Origin: Sphagnum compactum
Taxonomy: Eukaryota > Bryophyta > Sphagnopsida > Sphagnales
Assembly (NCBI GenBank): GCA_965153455.1
Contig: OZ234494.1
Location: 7,316,001 to 7,380,000, forward strand
DNA: 64,000 bases
Reading direction: 5' to 3'
The notes under the pieces were generated by a model. That model did not search any database. It saw nothing but the letters and a program-made list of their open reading frames with translations, and was not told the DNA's origin. The position numbers were made by a program, and so were the translations under genes. Below are positions 13,452-25,595 of the stretch, one piece after another (positions within the stretch are counted from its first letter, which is position 1; each line of letters starts with the position of its first letter).

Positions 13452-14123
13452 TTAGCTACTAGTGGTGGAGTCTCTCATGTTTCTTATGAAGGCAATAGAT
13501 ACAAAAGCCCATGCAATGAAAGAGAAGATTCCTATAGCGAGCAGAAGTGAAAATCCTGCTGCCATCATATCTATGCACCGGTGGAAAAACACCCCCAACA
13601 TCACTCCTGATTTTTTCAAGGAAAGTGTACTTCCCTTTCTGTGACAGGAAGTTCACTGATTTGGTTTTTTTCCTTCAGTCATAGAACCTCAAGCAGTCCA
13701 TTGATTGATTCCTGTAAGCATCATGGGTAGATAAAAAACTAGCTCTTTCAAACGACTGGCAAAAAATTACATCTAGAAACTGATAATTCTTCTCCATGCA
13801 ACACTCAAATACAACTAGCTACCCAAATTTGCTGCGACCCATGACTTGAGGATCCCAGCTGATTCAATTTTTTGAGCATGATTTTGAGGGCGACCTTGTA
13901 ACCCTCTTACTCAACTTAAAACAATTTGTCAACAATTTTTTACAATGCAAAGAACACCACAACCTGTTGAGTACAATCATCTTTACTGCAATTTTTCTGC
14001 CTTAGGGTTTTGAGGGTTCAGGATTTGAAGAAAAAACCAAGCATGAAAACAGAGACATGATGAGCGGAACATACCTCTAGAGCCTTTCTTTACGCAGGCT
14101 CCAAAGAGCTTGATTGCAGCCAT
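13452..14123 (-). CDS. Tentative small single-span membrane protein gene with a microexon
   Basis: I do not recognise this protein. Proposed exons: 14075-14123 (starts MAAIKLFGACVKKGS), 13964-13985 (22-nt microexon) and 13452-13638, giving 85 residues. The last exon is the strongest part: KGSTLSLKKSG, then a histidine/cysteine stretch (FFHRCIDMM), then a clear membrane segment (AAGFSLLLAIGIFSFIAWAF), then a charged tail (IRNMRDSTTSS) before a stop. The first and last exons do not fit in phase directly. A 22-nt exon after a TTGCAG acceptor restores the frame, but its donor (GTTGTG) is weak. The basic N-terminus and short length would suit a small organelle or endomembrane protein, which is inference. 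The alternative is that only the last exon is real and starts at an internal ATG. Confidence 0.4.
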
Positions 14124-14566
14124 TCCCTAGCTTACAAATTGTTGAACCGCCTCCATAGCAAGCCAAGAACAACCTGAAATTCCATGCACTTGAAATTGAG
14201 CACACGCCTACTTTCCCTTCCTCTCCAAATGCAACTATCCTCAAGGAACCCCTACAATCTTGTCATTTTCTTCCCGAACTTAACATTCAATCCAACTCAC
14301 ATGTAACTACAGACAGACCACATGTAACAGGTGCAATCTATACAGGTTTCTTTCCCATCCCATCATCATAACAGGAATTCTTCCTCACCCATGACTCACA
14401 TTGTAAAAACCCTGTCTTGTGCACAGAACAGAACGCACATCACGAACTTGCATCCCAGTGACGGATTCTCGTCCCCCAATGCGAGAGACTTCAGCAGGCT
14501 CTTCGATCGTGGACGGCTGGGTGCAGGGGAGGAAGGAAGGACATGCATGTCCGCCAAGCAAGAAAA

Positions 14567-14876
14567 GGTCCTTATAGAGAGACCCTTCAGCATCTAAGGT
14601 CCTTATGGACATACCCTTCAGCAACTAAGGTCCTTATGGACATACCCTTCAGCATCTAAAGTCCTTATGGACATACCCTCCAGCAACTAAGGTCCTTATG
14701 GAGAGACCCTTCAGTATCTAGGGTCCTCATGGAACATACCCTCCAGCAACTAAGGTCCTTATGGAGAGATCCTTCAGCATCTAGGGTCCTTATGGACATA
14801 CCCTTCAGCAACTAAGGTCCTTATGGAAAGACACTTCAGCATCAAAAGTCCTTATGGAGAGACCCTTCAAAATCTT
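14567..14876. repeat. 31-bp minisatellite, 10 copies, with a 62-bp dimeric pattern
   Basis: Units begin ggtccttatg at 14567, 14598, 14629, 14660, 14691, 14722, 14754, 14785, 14816 and 14847, so the period is 31 bp with one 32-bp unit. Consensus is about ggtccttatggacatacccttcagcaactaa. Units alternate between a 'catct' ending (1, 3, 5, 7, 9) and a 'caact' ending (2, 4, 6, 8), which implies amplification of a 62-bp dimer. It lies about 440 bp upstream of the proposed small membrane-protein gene. Confidence 0.95.
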
Positions 14877-17800
14877 TATATTCAGGATCCAGATCCAAAT
14901 CTCATGCATTGACATGTCCAGTGGCACCCTTCTAAGGACCTTTCCATTCTCAAAAAGGGCCATTTATGGCACATTTTGTGCAATACTCCGTCACTTGGTG
15001 TGAGCCTGTGATTCAGGGAGCAGCCTTTTTTTTACTAGTGAAATTTTAAATGAAAAAATGAATGGGAGTTTCAATTGCCAAAAGTCGAATTCAAAAATAG
15101 AGAAAATCACTATATTCCTATATTCAGTTTGAGTAAGTAGCCAAAAATATGAAAGGATGTTTAAACTTTTGTGCTTTCATATCTAGTTCATTAGCCAAAT
15201 TTGGCTAAATTCTTATGGATGATCATCCCCACTTTTGTTGAATCTTTCTATGGATGATTGCCACTTTGGTTATGTCAGAAAATTCCTTCAAAAAATCATT
15301 TTGCAAGAGGGCAAGCCCTTGATGAATGAAATGTGAATGCACATAAGTGTGAATGCACTATAAAATGTTGAATACCACAAGTATTTATAAAATGGCCCTA
15401 CCTTTACGGCACTAGATAATTTAGGTTTTAGGTTTAGTAGTTTAGGTTAAAGAAGGTTCTTATGTAGCTAATGTATGTGTGGAAATCTTGTGGCAACATG
15501 TGTAGGTGGGTTCAATTAGCAAGCACCTTGGAGTGACCGAATGCACGCCAATTGGAAATGATGCACTAAATTGGCATCATAGGTTTAGTGCCTTAGAAGG
15601 AATGGTGGCTCAAATAGCTGATGTCATGTCTAGAAACTACTCAAAAGTCACAAGAGAGGATACCATTAAGGATGGCCTAAGAGGGGGTTCGGAACTATGA
15701 GGATTAATTTTTGATTAATCCCTTCTAACACATAGGTAGACTATCAAACATATTTCAAAACAACACTTGCAATATTCATCATTCACATGATTTCCAACAT
15801 GAGACTTTACACTCTTTTGGGATAGGATCACCCACGCACCTAAAGTCGAATCTTTATGTGAGAACTACACCCCAAGGGAGTTAATCTCCTTTATGGGGAT
15901 CACTCACCTTTCTTCCCATGCAAGCTATAATTGGGGAATTTGGAAAGCAATTATCTTACTTTTTATATTTAAGGCTTACGGCCCATTAATATATTCGACA
16001 ATCACCTCTGTGGAAGTTTAGTTTTGACCCTTGGTAACTTTGGGAGAACTCAAGAAAAAAAAGGTTTTTTTTCTTTGTAAAAAAGGATGAATAAAAACAA
16101 AGTAGAAGGGAAGGGTGGAGGGGAGAAAAGCTTTGTTGATTGTGTGAGTGTGTAGTTATTACTAGATGTTTTGTTATATTCATATTGAATCCTATTTTCC
16201 ATTTTTAACCTTGGTGCACTTGCTTTAAATCTTCAACACACAAGGAAAGACGTGGGGGGAGGCTAAACCCAAAAAATGACAAACCAAAAAAAAATGTTTT
16301 TGGGGATATTCTTTTTTCGCTTTATGTCTTTTCCTTTTTCTTGTTTTATTTTTTCCTCCCTATGAACAAAGGCCAAAGAAATAAGAAGCAAGGTTATTTT
16401 CTTGCTAGCCTAGCATGTCCGACTGATCATTCCGCTAGCATCTTTCATTTACGATATTCTTTGTTTAACTAACATTCAGGAATGTAATTGGAAATACACC
16501 AAAGGTTAACTCTAGTTATCTTATTTTACAACATGTTGTTATTGTCATCATATTTTATATGTCGATTAGTCGTATCTGCTTTGTTGCGGGTTTCTACAGC
16601 ACCTCCATTTCGAAGGAGTTCATTTGGTGACTTCATAGTCGCCCTCTTAACGATCAAAATAAGGTAAATCTTGAAGGTACATTTTATACTCAATTAATTT
16701 TTCTATGCCTCTAGTCGGGTAGGCGTCGGTCTTTTGGTCAACAACCCCCCTAAGAACCATACATGCAAATCTCTCGCAGACGGTTCACGCCATTTATTAC
16801 AAGTGGCCCAACATTCGAAAAAAGGACTGAGGCCTACACAATATATATATATATATATGCTACGCCCTACGGCCCCTTTGGTAACTCAGAAATGCGCATG
16901 CATCATTTTGAAATTGTTTGTTTCTTTTGGGTATGCAATTCTATGAAGTGCAGATAGCATTGTCTATCATATTTGTCAACCAGCGGGCCAAGCCTTGGCC
17001 TTATGGCCCTATAGTCCAACCACAGTGTGGTCAAGTTACCTATTATCATTTCCTCTTCTAGCTCTTATTCGAACCTTTTCCATTTCCGTTAAATGACTTG
17101 GCCTCCCTGACTTGACCTTCCACTTATGCTCATGCAGCTCTACCGGTTCCCCTCAGTTTCCTTGTTGCTGGAATTTTCCTGTATGCTTTCGATGCAAGCC
17201 TTATTTTGGCATGTGTCTTCGCTATATAGGATTTGCCAATAGTGCCATCCTACCCGACTTGATATTTTTGGCTTGTCTATTACGATTAGCCTACCCATTT
17301 CAAGAACAAATCAAAGTTGAAACAAGACCTCATGCTGATTACACGTTCCGCTATGCCAAAATGTGAAAAAGGTTGGTCGTGATAATCACCCTGGGGGAAT
17401 ATGTGTGCATCCTTGACGAGTATTCCAATACCCGCCGACACGTTCTCATTTTTTAAAAACCCCAGTAGTTGGCTTCCGAGTCAACCACAGTAGAGGACTG
17501 AAGTCCCTTTATTCATCTTTGTTGAAACTTCCAGTGTGGATAACGAGGCCGCCTTCACAACCTTCTTTTTTTTTTCCCCTAAGCAATTTGCCTCACTTGA
17601 GTTGTTCGACAAACTGCCTTTCACCTAGTGCTTATGACGCAAAAGTTGCCTCCACACACCACCCATGCCAAGGAACAAGCAAGACATAGTTAGCAACATA
17701 GGATACATCAACTCAGCATCAACGGCTTTGTGTCGCACTAAAGTAATCCGATATGCAATTTCGCACATTCTACAACTTCCCCATTCATTTTTAATACTAA

Positions 17801-20800
17801 TTGTAAAACACCACAAACGACAAGATGTTGAGGTCCAAATTTTTTTTTAAAAACTATAAAGTTTACACCATGGTATCCATAATAATCTCCACATTTTATT
17901 TCTTCAAGGATTCCTATTCACATATGATACTTCTACAAGTCTTAATCCAACTAACAACATGAAGTTATTGAATGCAATTTATGAGCCCAAAAGCTCCAAT
18001 CTCTACCCCTTATATACTTGAAGGAAAGAAGTGGATGAATAGTTAACCACATCCATCTACATCTATTCCCCGTGTGTCAAACCAATCATCAAATGCCACT
18101 TATAACTTTTTATCCTTCTATGGATAGGTTTTACATTATTGAGAATCTAGGATTTGGTCAAGTGTCAAGCTCATTATTTTATTCCCTATTTTTATCCATA
18201 TTTTTACCCCGACACTAATACTATTATTTATAATTACTAGTAGTTATTTTGTTGTTATAGGGACATTCATCAAAACCAATCAACTAAGGGGAAAACACCC
18301 TAGGATCTTAGTAAATCTTTTGAAAGTAGTTTACTTTCCACAACAAACATTACTAATCCCTTGAGTTTGCATGATCAAAGTTGGGTAATTCTATGATCTT
18401 AACCATTTGGGATTAACTGGATAATGAGTGACATAAGAGTAAAATAGATTTAACATTCAATAGCCATGATCTTTCAATTTATTTCTAGATTATAGTTTCA
18501 TACCCAAGATGATGTTTGAAAGTGTGGAACATAATTCAACACATAGCTCATGGAAGTTGATAAAGGTTGAAGGTGTTCATCAACCACTTTACCCTTTTTT
18601 TGAACTAGAAGACTAGATTACTAGCTTCCATATTTGATCTTCTTGGGAACTATTGAAAAATGAATTGTAAGTTTATATCAATTTTCACATATTATACCCA
18701 TGGTGGACTTGAACAATGGGTTTATTGGGTATACCCATGTATATATAAGCATTGAATTTTTTGTGGTAATTATGAATCATCCTTTTATTTTGGTGTTATT
18801 GTATAGGATGAAGGGAATGGAAATTTTGGCCGAAGTAAGTTGGCATGTAAATTAGTTCCAACAACCCAATTGGAAGTGGATAGTATTCTTAAACATGTAT
18901 CATCTTTACTATAACCATTGAAGGGTTATATGAACAATTGCAAATGTTAAACAAAATTAATTAAAAGCATGAATAGACCTAGTTGAAGTATATTGAAGGC
19001 ATGGAAGGATGTATGAACAATTGCAGGTGGTGACAGAGGTTAATTGAGGTGGATAAACCTAATTATAGTAATTATCAAAGCCATCCAAAAGGACTATTTC
19101 AACATCTATAGACGATAATGGAAGCTAACTAAAGTGTATAGACCTAATTGAAGTATATTGAAGCCATGTAGGAATTGCTTCAACAATTGCAAATGGTAGT
19201 AGGCAAGAACAAATTTAGTTAAACTATATTGACGCCATGGAGGGATTGTGGTAACAAATTGCATATGGTGATATTAGAGGTGAATTGAAGTGCATAAGCC
19301 TAATTGAGGATTATTGAAGCTAGGGAAACAAATTACATGTCATGACAATGTGTGTGTGTAAGGTCAATGTGATTCCTATGGCCAAGTCAAAGGCCATGTC
19401 CAACTTCCTAATTTTACAGAGGGCATGAATGAAGAGACTGCCAAAGTGGCAAGTGGCTTGGAGGTGGATCACTAGGAGGTTGATATGACAAAACATCATA
19501 GAAAGCAGAAGAATCCATCCCCAACAAATATGCCACCAAATTAACAAGGGTGGAGGTAAGTGATTGATGGGGCAATTTGTATTTATTTGAGTTTGATTGC
19601 TTGCATAATGTTTTTAGGATGGGTGGCCATCTAATAGAATTAGGTACTTCGGTCTTTAGAAGGACTCGCATTATTATCATTTCCATGTTTTTCTAATGGT
19701 CAAACCCAATTATGATTCAAGTTCCATGTATAGGGTAAGAAAAGACATTGCAAATGGGGGCTTGCCAACATCCCCACCTCATAAATTGAAGTCTTTGGAA
19801 GCCTAGTTACAATAGATCCCTTCTACACATGTTCATTAATTTCCAAGAATTTTGTTGTCGAGTCACAAAAATAACAACATAACATCTAATAAGTATAGGT
19901 TGTAAGTTTGTTTTCAAGTTTTGTGTTGATTTGATTTGGTAATGCCAAGTTACAAGGTGCATATTATTTTTGGGGTGGGACATGGAACCAAAAGTTCAAA
20001 TGATGTTATTTGCACATCTCCAAGTCACAAATCACTGAAATTTGTGGAGGCAGTGGTATTATTTGATTATTGTTTCTTTCAATTTATACACCATGAATTT
20101 GATTTGAAAAATAATGACTTTTTATCACCATGGTGGATGGTCTACTTATTCATGAGATGGATTGAATGTGGCTTCTATGTAGGTCCTTAAACAAAGGATG
20201 AAAAATAGACTTGCTTGACCCTTTTAGTGGAATGTTGTATGTTATGGATGAAATTTATGGTGTGCAAGGCATGACCTTCCATGGCAACCTTATTGAACGT
20301 GGGATTTGCAACATAGTTGTGATGGGTATTAAGAAAGGTTCAGTGAAGTACCATCCACAAGCCCAACTATTTCAAAGATGAAGGACACGACAAATGGAAT
20401 TGTCTTGTGGCACAAGAGAGATATAATCATTTGTAAATAGTTTTCCGAAAGCACAAATTAAGGACAACTTGTTTGTAGGTGTTGCATGAACGTAGGTTAT
20501 GTACAAGGTAGTGGAAAAGCAATTAGCTAGTGATAGTTCATGGTTTCGAATGTAGATCGCTAGGACATGAGATAAACTGTTGTCAATTGAAACTATTCTC
20601 TAAATCATGGTAAGATATAGAGAATTTATGCATTTGTAGTTTTTGAGTTCCATTTGAATGTGAATTATTTGTTAATGAAGCCAAACATGCTAGTGTTTTA
20701 TGAAACTTTTTCTACTTATATAGCCACTTTCAAATGTGAATGCTTATAGAATAGTTTTAGTTCAATGAACAAAAATCATTATCATAAAAAAAAAAAAAAA

Positions 20801-23800
20801 TTAAATGAGAAAAATCAATAATATTGAAACTATAGCTAGTCAAGATCAACAACAAAAACATTGGACTTTGGAACATGTATCAATTTGAAAAGACATGTTG
20901 TATTTCAATATATGTGGTCATAAGGTAAGGTGCTAGATTTGCACAATTGACCATTATCAATTGAGAAAGACAAATGTCTTTTGACTTGTCTTGGTCAAAT
21001 AAGTCATTGCAATTGAGATCTTTAGGGGAAAATCAATGGTCAAAAATCAAATCCTGATAATTGATAACAAGACAACATGTGTCAATATATAAACATGACA
21101 CGTGACACTTTGCAATTCACAAACCTACACCATATAGATTCAAAATAGTAAAAAAACATCTTGTGTTTTTTGACTAAATATAATAACAAAAACATATGCA
21201 TGAAGAACTTGGATCAGTCAATTAAGACATTGGCCTATTTGACTAATTATTGTCAAATAGGTTGGATATTATCATAAGGGTTATCCTATCAATGAGCCAA
21301 AACCACAATGATGTGGCACAAACATACATGTGTACATAAAATATGGGCTTAAAGGGTGACACCTGGTGTATTCTAGTTCTTGTCATCTATTGACACTTGG
21401 TATCCTCTAATTGGTGAAAACCCTTTGGTCATATTGACTAACATTCTAACTAACAATCAAGATGACATTTGACAAATTGGTTAGTCAAAAATGACAACAA
21501 TCAAATACATTGGCAATCAAAAAATATGTCAAATAAATCAGTAGTAGAAAACAACAATAGTCAAATGAACTAGTAGTCAAATGAACCAATGTTGAAATTT
21601 ACTTGTCCAAGGTGATTAACAAGTCAAAAAGACAAATGTCACATTTTGATTTTTTTGACCAAATTTCTTAGTCAATTAAACCATGATTTCTAGTAATGAT
21701 TACAACTAATTGCTCAATTGGCACATTACATTCACAAACCTTTTTTCTTCATAAAAATCTCCATTTCACCTTCTAAGCAATATAGTTTGAAAAGTTTTCA
21801 ATTTTTTGAAACATCTAAAACTCAAATTTTGATCAAAATTTTGTTTATTTGATCCAATAAAAATGTGGTCTATAACTAAAGAATTAAAAATTCCTCTAAT
21901 TGAATCTTGTTTCAATAGGGACACTCATAAATAATTACATTAAAAAGACTAGCTATGGGCCACTCAATGCAAAAATATGGCATTTTGATTTATTTGCTCT
22001 TAGATCGCTTTGATACCATGTAAAAAAATGGATACAAGTTGTTGATGTTTCATAGATCAAGTAAATGGAAAAATTCTTACCTCAAACTACAACTTTCATG
22101 ATATACATGACCTCTTTACAAGGTGTACGGGCAAAGAGGCATCATATAATATAATATTAGTCGAGACATCCACATAGTGATGTTGTATGTTTTATTTACT
22201 TTATTTATCAATAAACTAAACATGACAAAATGTATTCCTACATTTTAAAAGGGCATTGTTGACTCTCAATCAAGCATGTTTATTCTTTCAACCATACTTG
22301 CAAAACTTGGAATTTCTTGATATATTTGTATTATTTTACCTCTCAAATCCCGCAATCTCATTTTTTCCATTCAACAATATATATGGCTTTGAATTGTTGC
22401 AATGATCTCAATTTCATGGCATTCCATAACAATTACCATTTTCTTTTAATTAAGTACCATGGTTGCCTTTAATTACAAATTGTTTCTCCTCATGTTTATA
22501 ACCAAGTGGGTGCATTATCTAACCAAATAAATAAATAAATATTTTGAGTTCCAAGTCTATGGTTTAAAAAAATAAAACCATGTGCACTTCTATTTGATAA
22601 AATCATCTTTCATATATTCTCATCACATTCCTACTTTTCTATAACTCTTTGCCATTTTTTTTGCAAAAGCATTTCAACTATATATTTGGTTTATTCAATA
22701 ATTGTTTTTTGTTAATGCCAACAATGTTGACAATGAGTTGTTTTGTTATTGAATCCTCCATGGTACATCTTACATTTCCTATAACTTTGACATAATTTAT
22801 AATATGTGTGGATTTGACTTAAAACTTGGTTGTTCACATTTAAAATTAATAAATAAAACCTTTTTTTTGTGTTTTATTGTTTACTAATATTCCTATGTCT
22901 ATATTTCGTTGAAATTACATATACATACAATCTTTAGATTTTGATGATCACTCTCACCTTGGCCAAATCAGATCCTTTGGAAAAAATCCTTTCCATAGGC
23001 ACTCACTAGTTATATCTTAATGTGACATCTAACATGAATGCACAAGAAAATAGAAACTTGCAAGGAGGAGGTTCATTCATTTAAGTACATTCGACAATTT
23101 TACTTTATCTTTTCTCTTTTGCATCAAACTTTATATACATAATGAAATGAGAAGCCACAATCCTCTTGCACAAGACATGCCAATTACATTCTTTCAAAAA
23201 GCAAGTAGTTTATCACTTTTTAAAAGGATTTAGAATTGTTTCTCTAAAGAATCAAACTTTCAAGATATCACATCTACCCCCATGTTGTACATTATGCAAA
23301 AATCAAATTCACATGCATTCAACATATTTAAAAGTTATGATGCTTTTGAGGCTTTCGTTATGCCATTTTATACTTATAAGAAAGTTTTTGTTTGTTGTTT
23401 AACTACCTCTTTCTCAATAAGTTTCTTGAGTCATTATGGGAACTTCCAAGGTTACTTCATAACCTATTCTACAAACTTCTGAAGAACCTTCCTAATTTTT
23501 TTTAAAGAAACTCATTAAACACCTTTTTTAAAAAAGATTTTTGTTGCAGAGGGACTTCTGTTGTTCCTAATTTGAGTTTTTTAATTTATTTTCCTCAGAA
23601 AAATTGTTGTTAAATTATAGAAGTTATCATTAAACCTTTTCAACATAATGGGATTCTAAGCTTAGTTTTGAAATGTTAATGATAGGATTTCCATTTTTCT
23701 TGTATACTTGATTTAGGTTTGAATAGGATGAGTTCACAAACATGCGACAACATTCAACCTTGACACAATTGTTTTGGAACATGTTCATTTCATCCAGCCT

Positions 23801-25595
23801 CAGCTCAAAAACACCTTGCTTAATGTGGGAAAGCACACGAATCATCGACAACAATATCAACTAGGGTAGGTTGCAAGTAATGTTGTTAGGCTCAAGGGTA
23901 TGCATGAGGTTCTCCAATCAAGTCTAGGCTACTTGGATACTTGGATTGAAGGTTCATAATTTTGCGAGAATCGAAATTGGATCCAGGTTGGGAACTAGCC
24001 TCTTGTTGAACCCTAGGACCAAGACTTGGACTGGGCTACCTTCCTCTTTTAAAGGGGTTTAAATTCACTAGTTGCCTAAGTACCAAAGGCCAAAGAGCGA
24101 AATTAAAGGCTCTACTTTGTAGGCAAGTTTTAAATTTAATTGGTTGCACATGATTACTAATAACATTGAATCTTTTGTTTTGGGCTTTGTACACTAGTTG
24201 AACAAAACAAATATTGCACATAATTTGTAATTTAGTTGTGTCTAATGTAGATAGAACCTCACTGTATCTTAAACCAGACCAAACTCCAAATGCTTTGGGA
24301 AATCTCCAACACCAAAGGTTTTACAAAACCAAAAAACCCATATTTAGACCTGCATCACAAGTTCTATCAAAACCCAAAAAAAATTGTAAACTAGAACCAA
24401 AGGTTTCTCTCAAAATCAAGAACTGGACAACATTGGTTGCAAGGTCATATTTCAGGTTATTATGCGATTAGTCATAATGGTCTTGAAGGCTTTCAATTGA
24501 GCTTGAGTTGTTCTCAAAAGAACTAGGTAAATTTTGAGGACTGCCAAAATGGGACTATCCATGCAGTTAGAAAACCTTAAGATATGTCCGCATCTCTCTT
24601 CTTGTAGCTATTGGGTTACCCTTGCAACTAAGACACCAGTTTCTACCTCACCAAGATTCTAGTACCTTTAAGGTAATGGATGCCATCATGGGGCACGGGC
24701 ACACAATTCTTCTTAGATTTCAGGCCACAGGAGATGTTGGTAGAATGTCGTGGCAATAGTATTTTTCAAAAGCTAGCACAAATTTACCTGGACATTGTCA
24801 CTTTCGAGCATGTTAAGTGTGTGAAACAGGTTTATCTGTGCAGCATTTGTAGAAAGTGAAGTTCAACATCTCCAATACAAATGCTGGATGTGAAACCAGC
24901 AACAATGATGCTCAGAGAACAGTTTTAACCCAGAAAACAGAATCGTGACTGAAAAGCAGAGGACTACTATTCATTCCCAGGACAGCAAATCACTGAAAGT
25001 ATTATTCATTTCAATGTTTCTCTACATGTTTGGTGGCTTTCATATCATGCTAAAATAAGTGTTGGACACACTTTGTATCTTCATATCCCACAACTGGGGC
25101 CAGAGTTATCCACCCCACAACACACAAGTTAGTGCAATAACTTGTTCATTGGAAGCTATGGGACAGCAAGACCCCTTTCAAGAGCTCCTCAGCAGCTATT
25201 CAACAAATGTTCAAAGTTCCACCAACTGCAACTTGGCAGCCCATGTGTCAGCTGCAAGCTGTATGTGTCCTACAAGGTGACACACAAGCATGGATGTCTA
25301 AAGGTTCATTCACAACACCAGATGTCCTGCTCTCAAGCCATTGCAAACACATGATTTTGCTACATGCTAATCACTACACATGATCACATTTTCTGTTAAG
25401 ATGGGTACATGTCACTGTGTCAATGGACAGTTTCCACTCCCAGGTGGAATGGTAGGAGTACATAAGTAAACTTGTGTGAGCTTGGCTGTACTGCAAACAC
25501 TCCCATCTGTGTGTAAAAGAATGGAGTGAATTGGGCCCATGACATCTCTGACCATCAAAGGCAGATAAATATCCCACTTATAAGGTTCATAAGGT
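14877..25595. other. Long AT-rich intergenic region without recognisable genes
   Basis: About 10.7 kb with no supported gene. Sub-blocks: 15.0-16.2 kb mixed sequence with a 64-codon ORF at 15506-15700 of no known family; 16.55-17.65 kb is GC-richer and may be a decayed retroelement, but no domain can be named; 16842-16857 is a short (AT)n run; 18-23.5 kb is very AT-rich; 20.9-21.7 kb is dense in gtcaaa words. 24.9-25.6 kb probably contains the 3' untranslated part of the G-beta gene, with no clear poly(A) site chosen. Confidence 0.4.

Noticed and set aside
20890-21660. Cluster of gtcaaa/ttgac words (W-box-like)
   Set aside because: It lies in repeat-like AT-rich DNA far from any gene. The words look like decay of a simple repeat, not a regulatory cluster.
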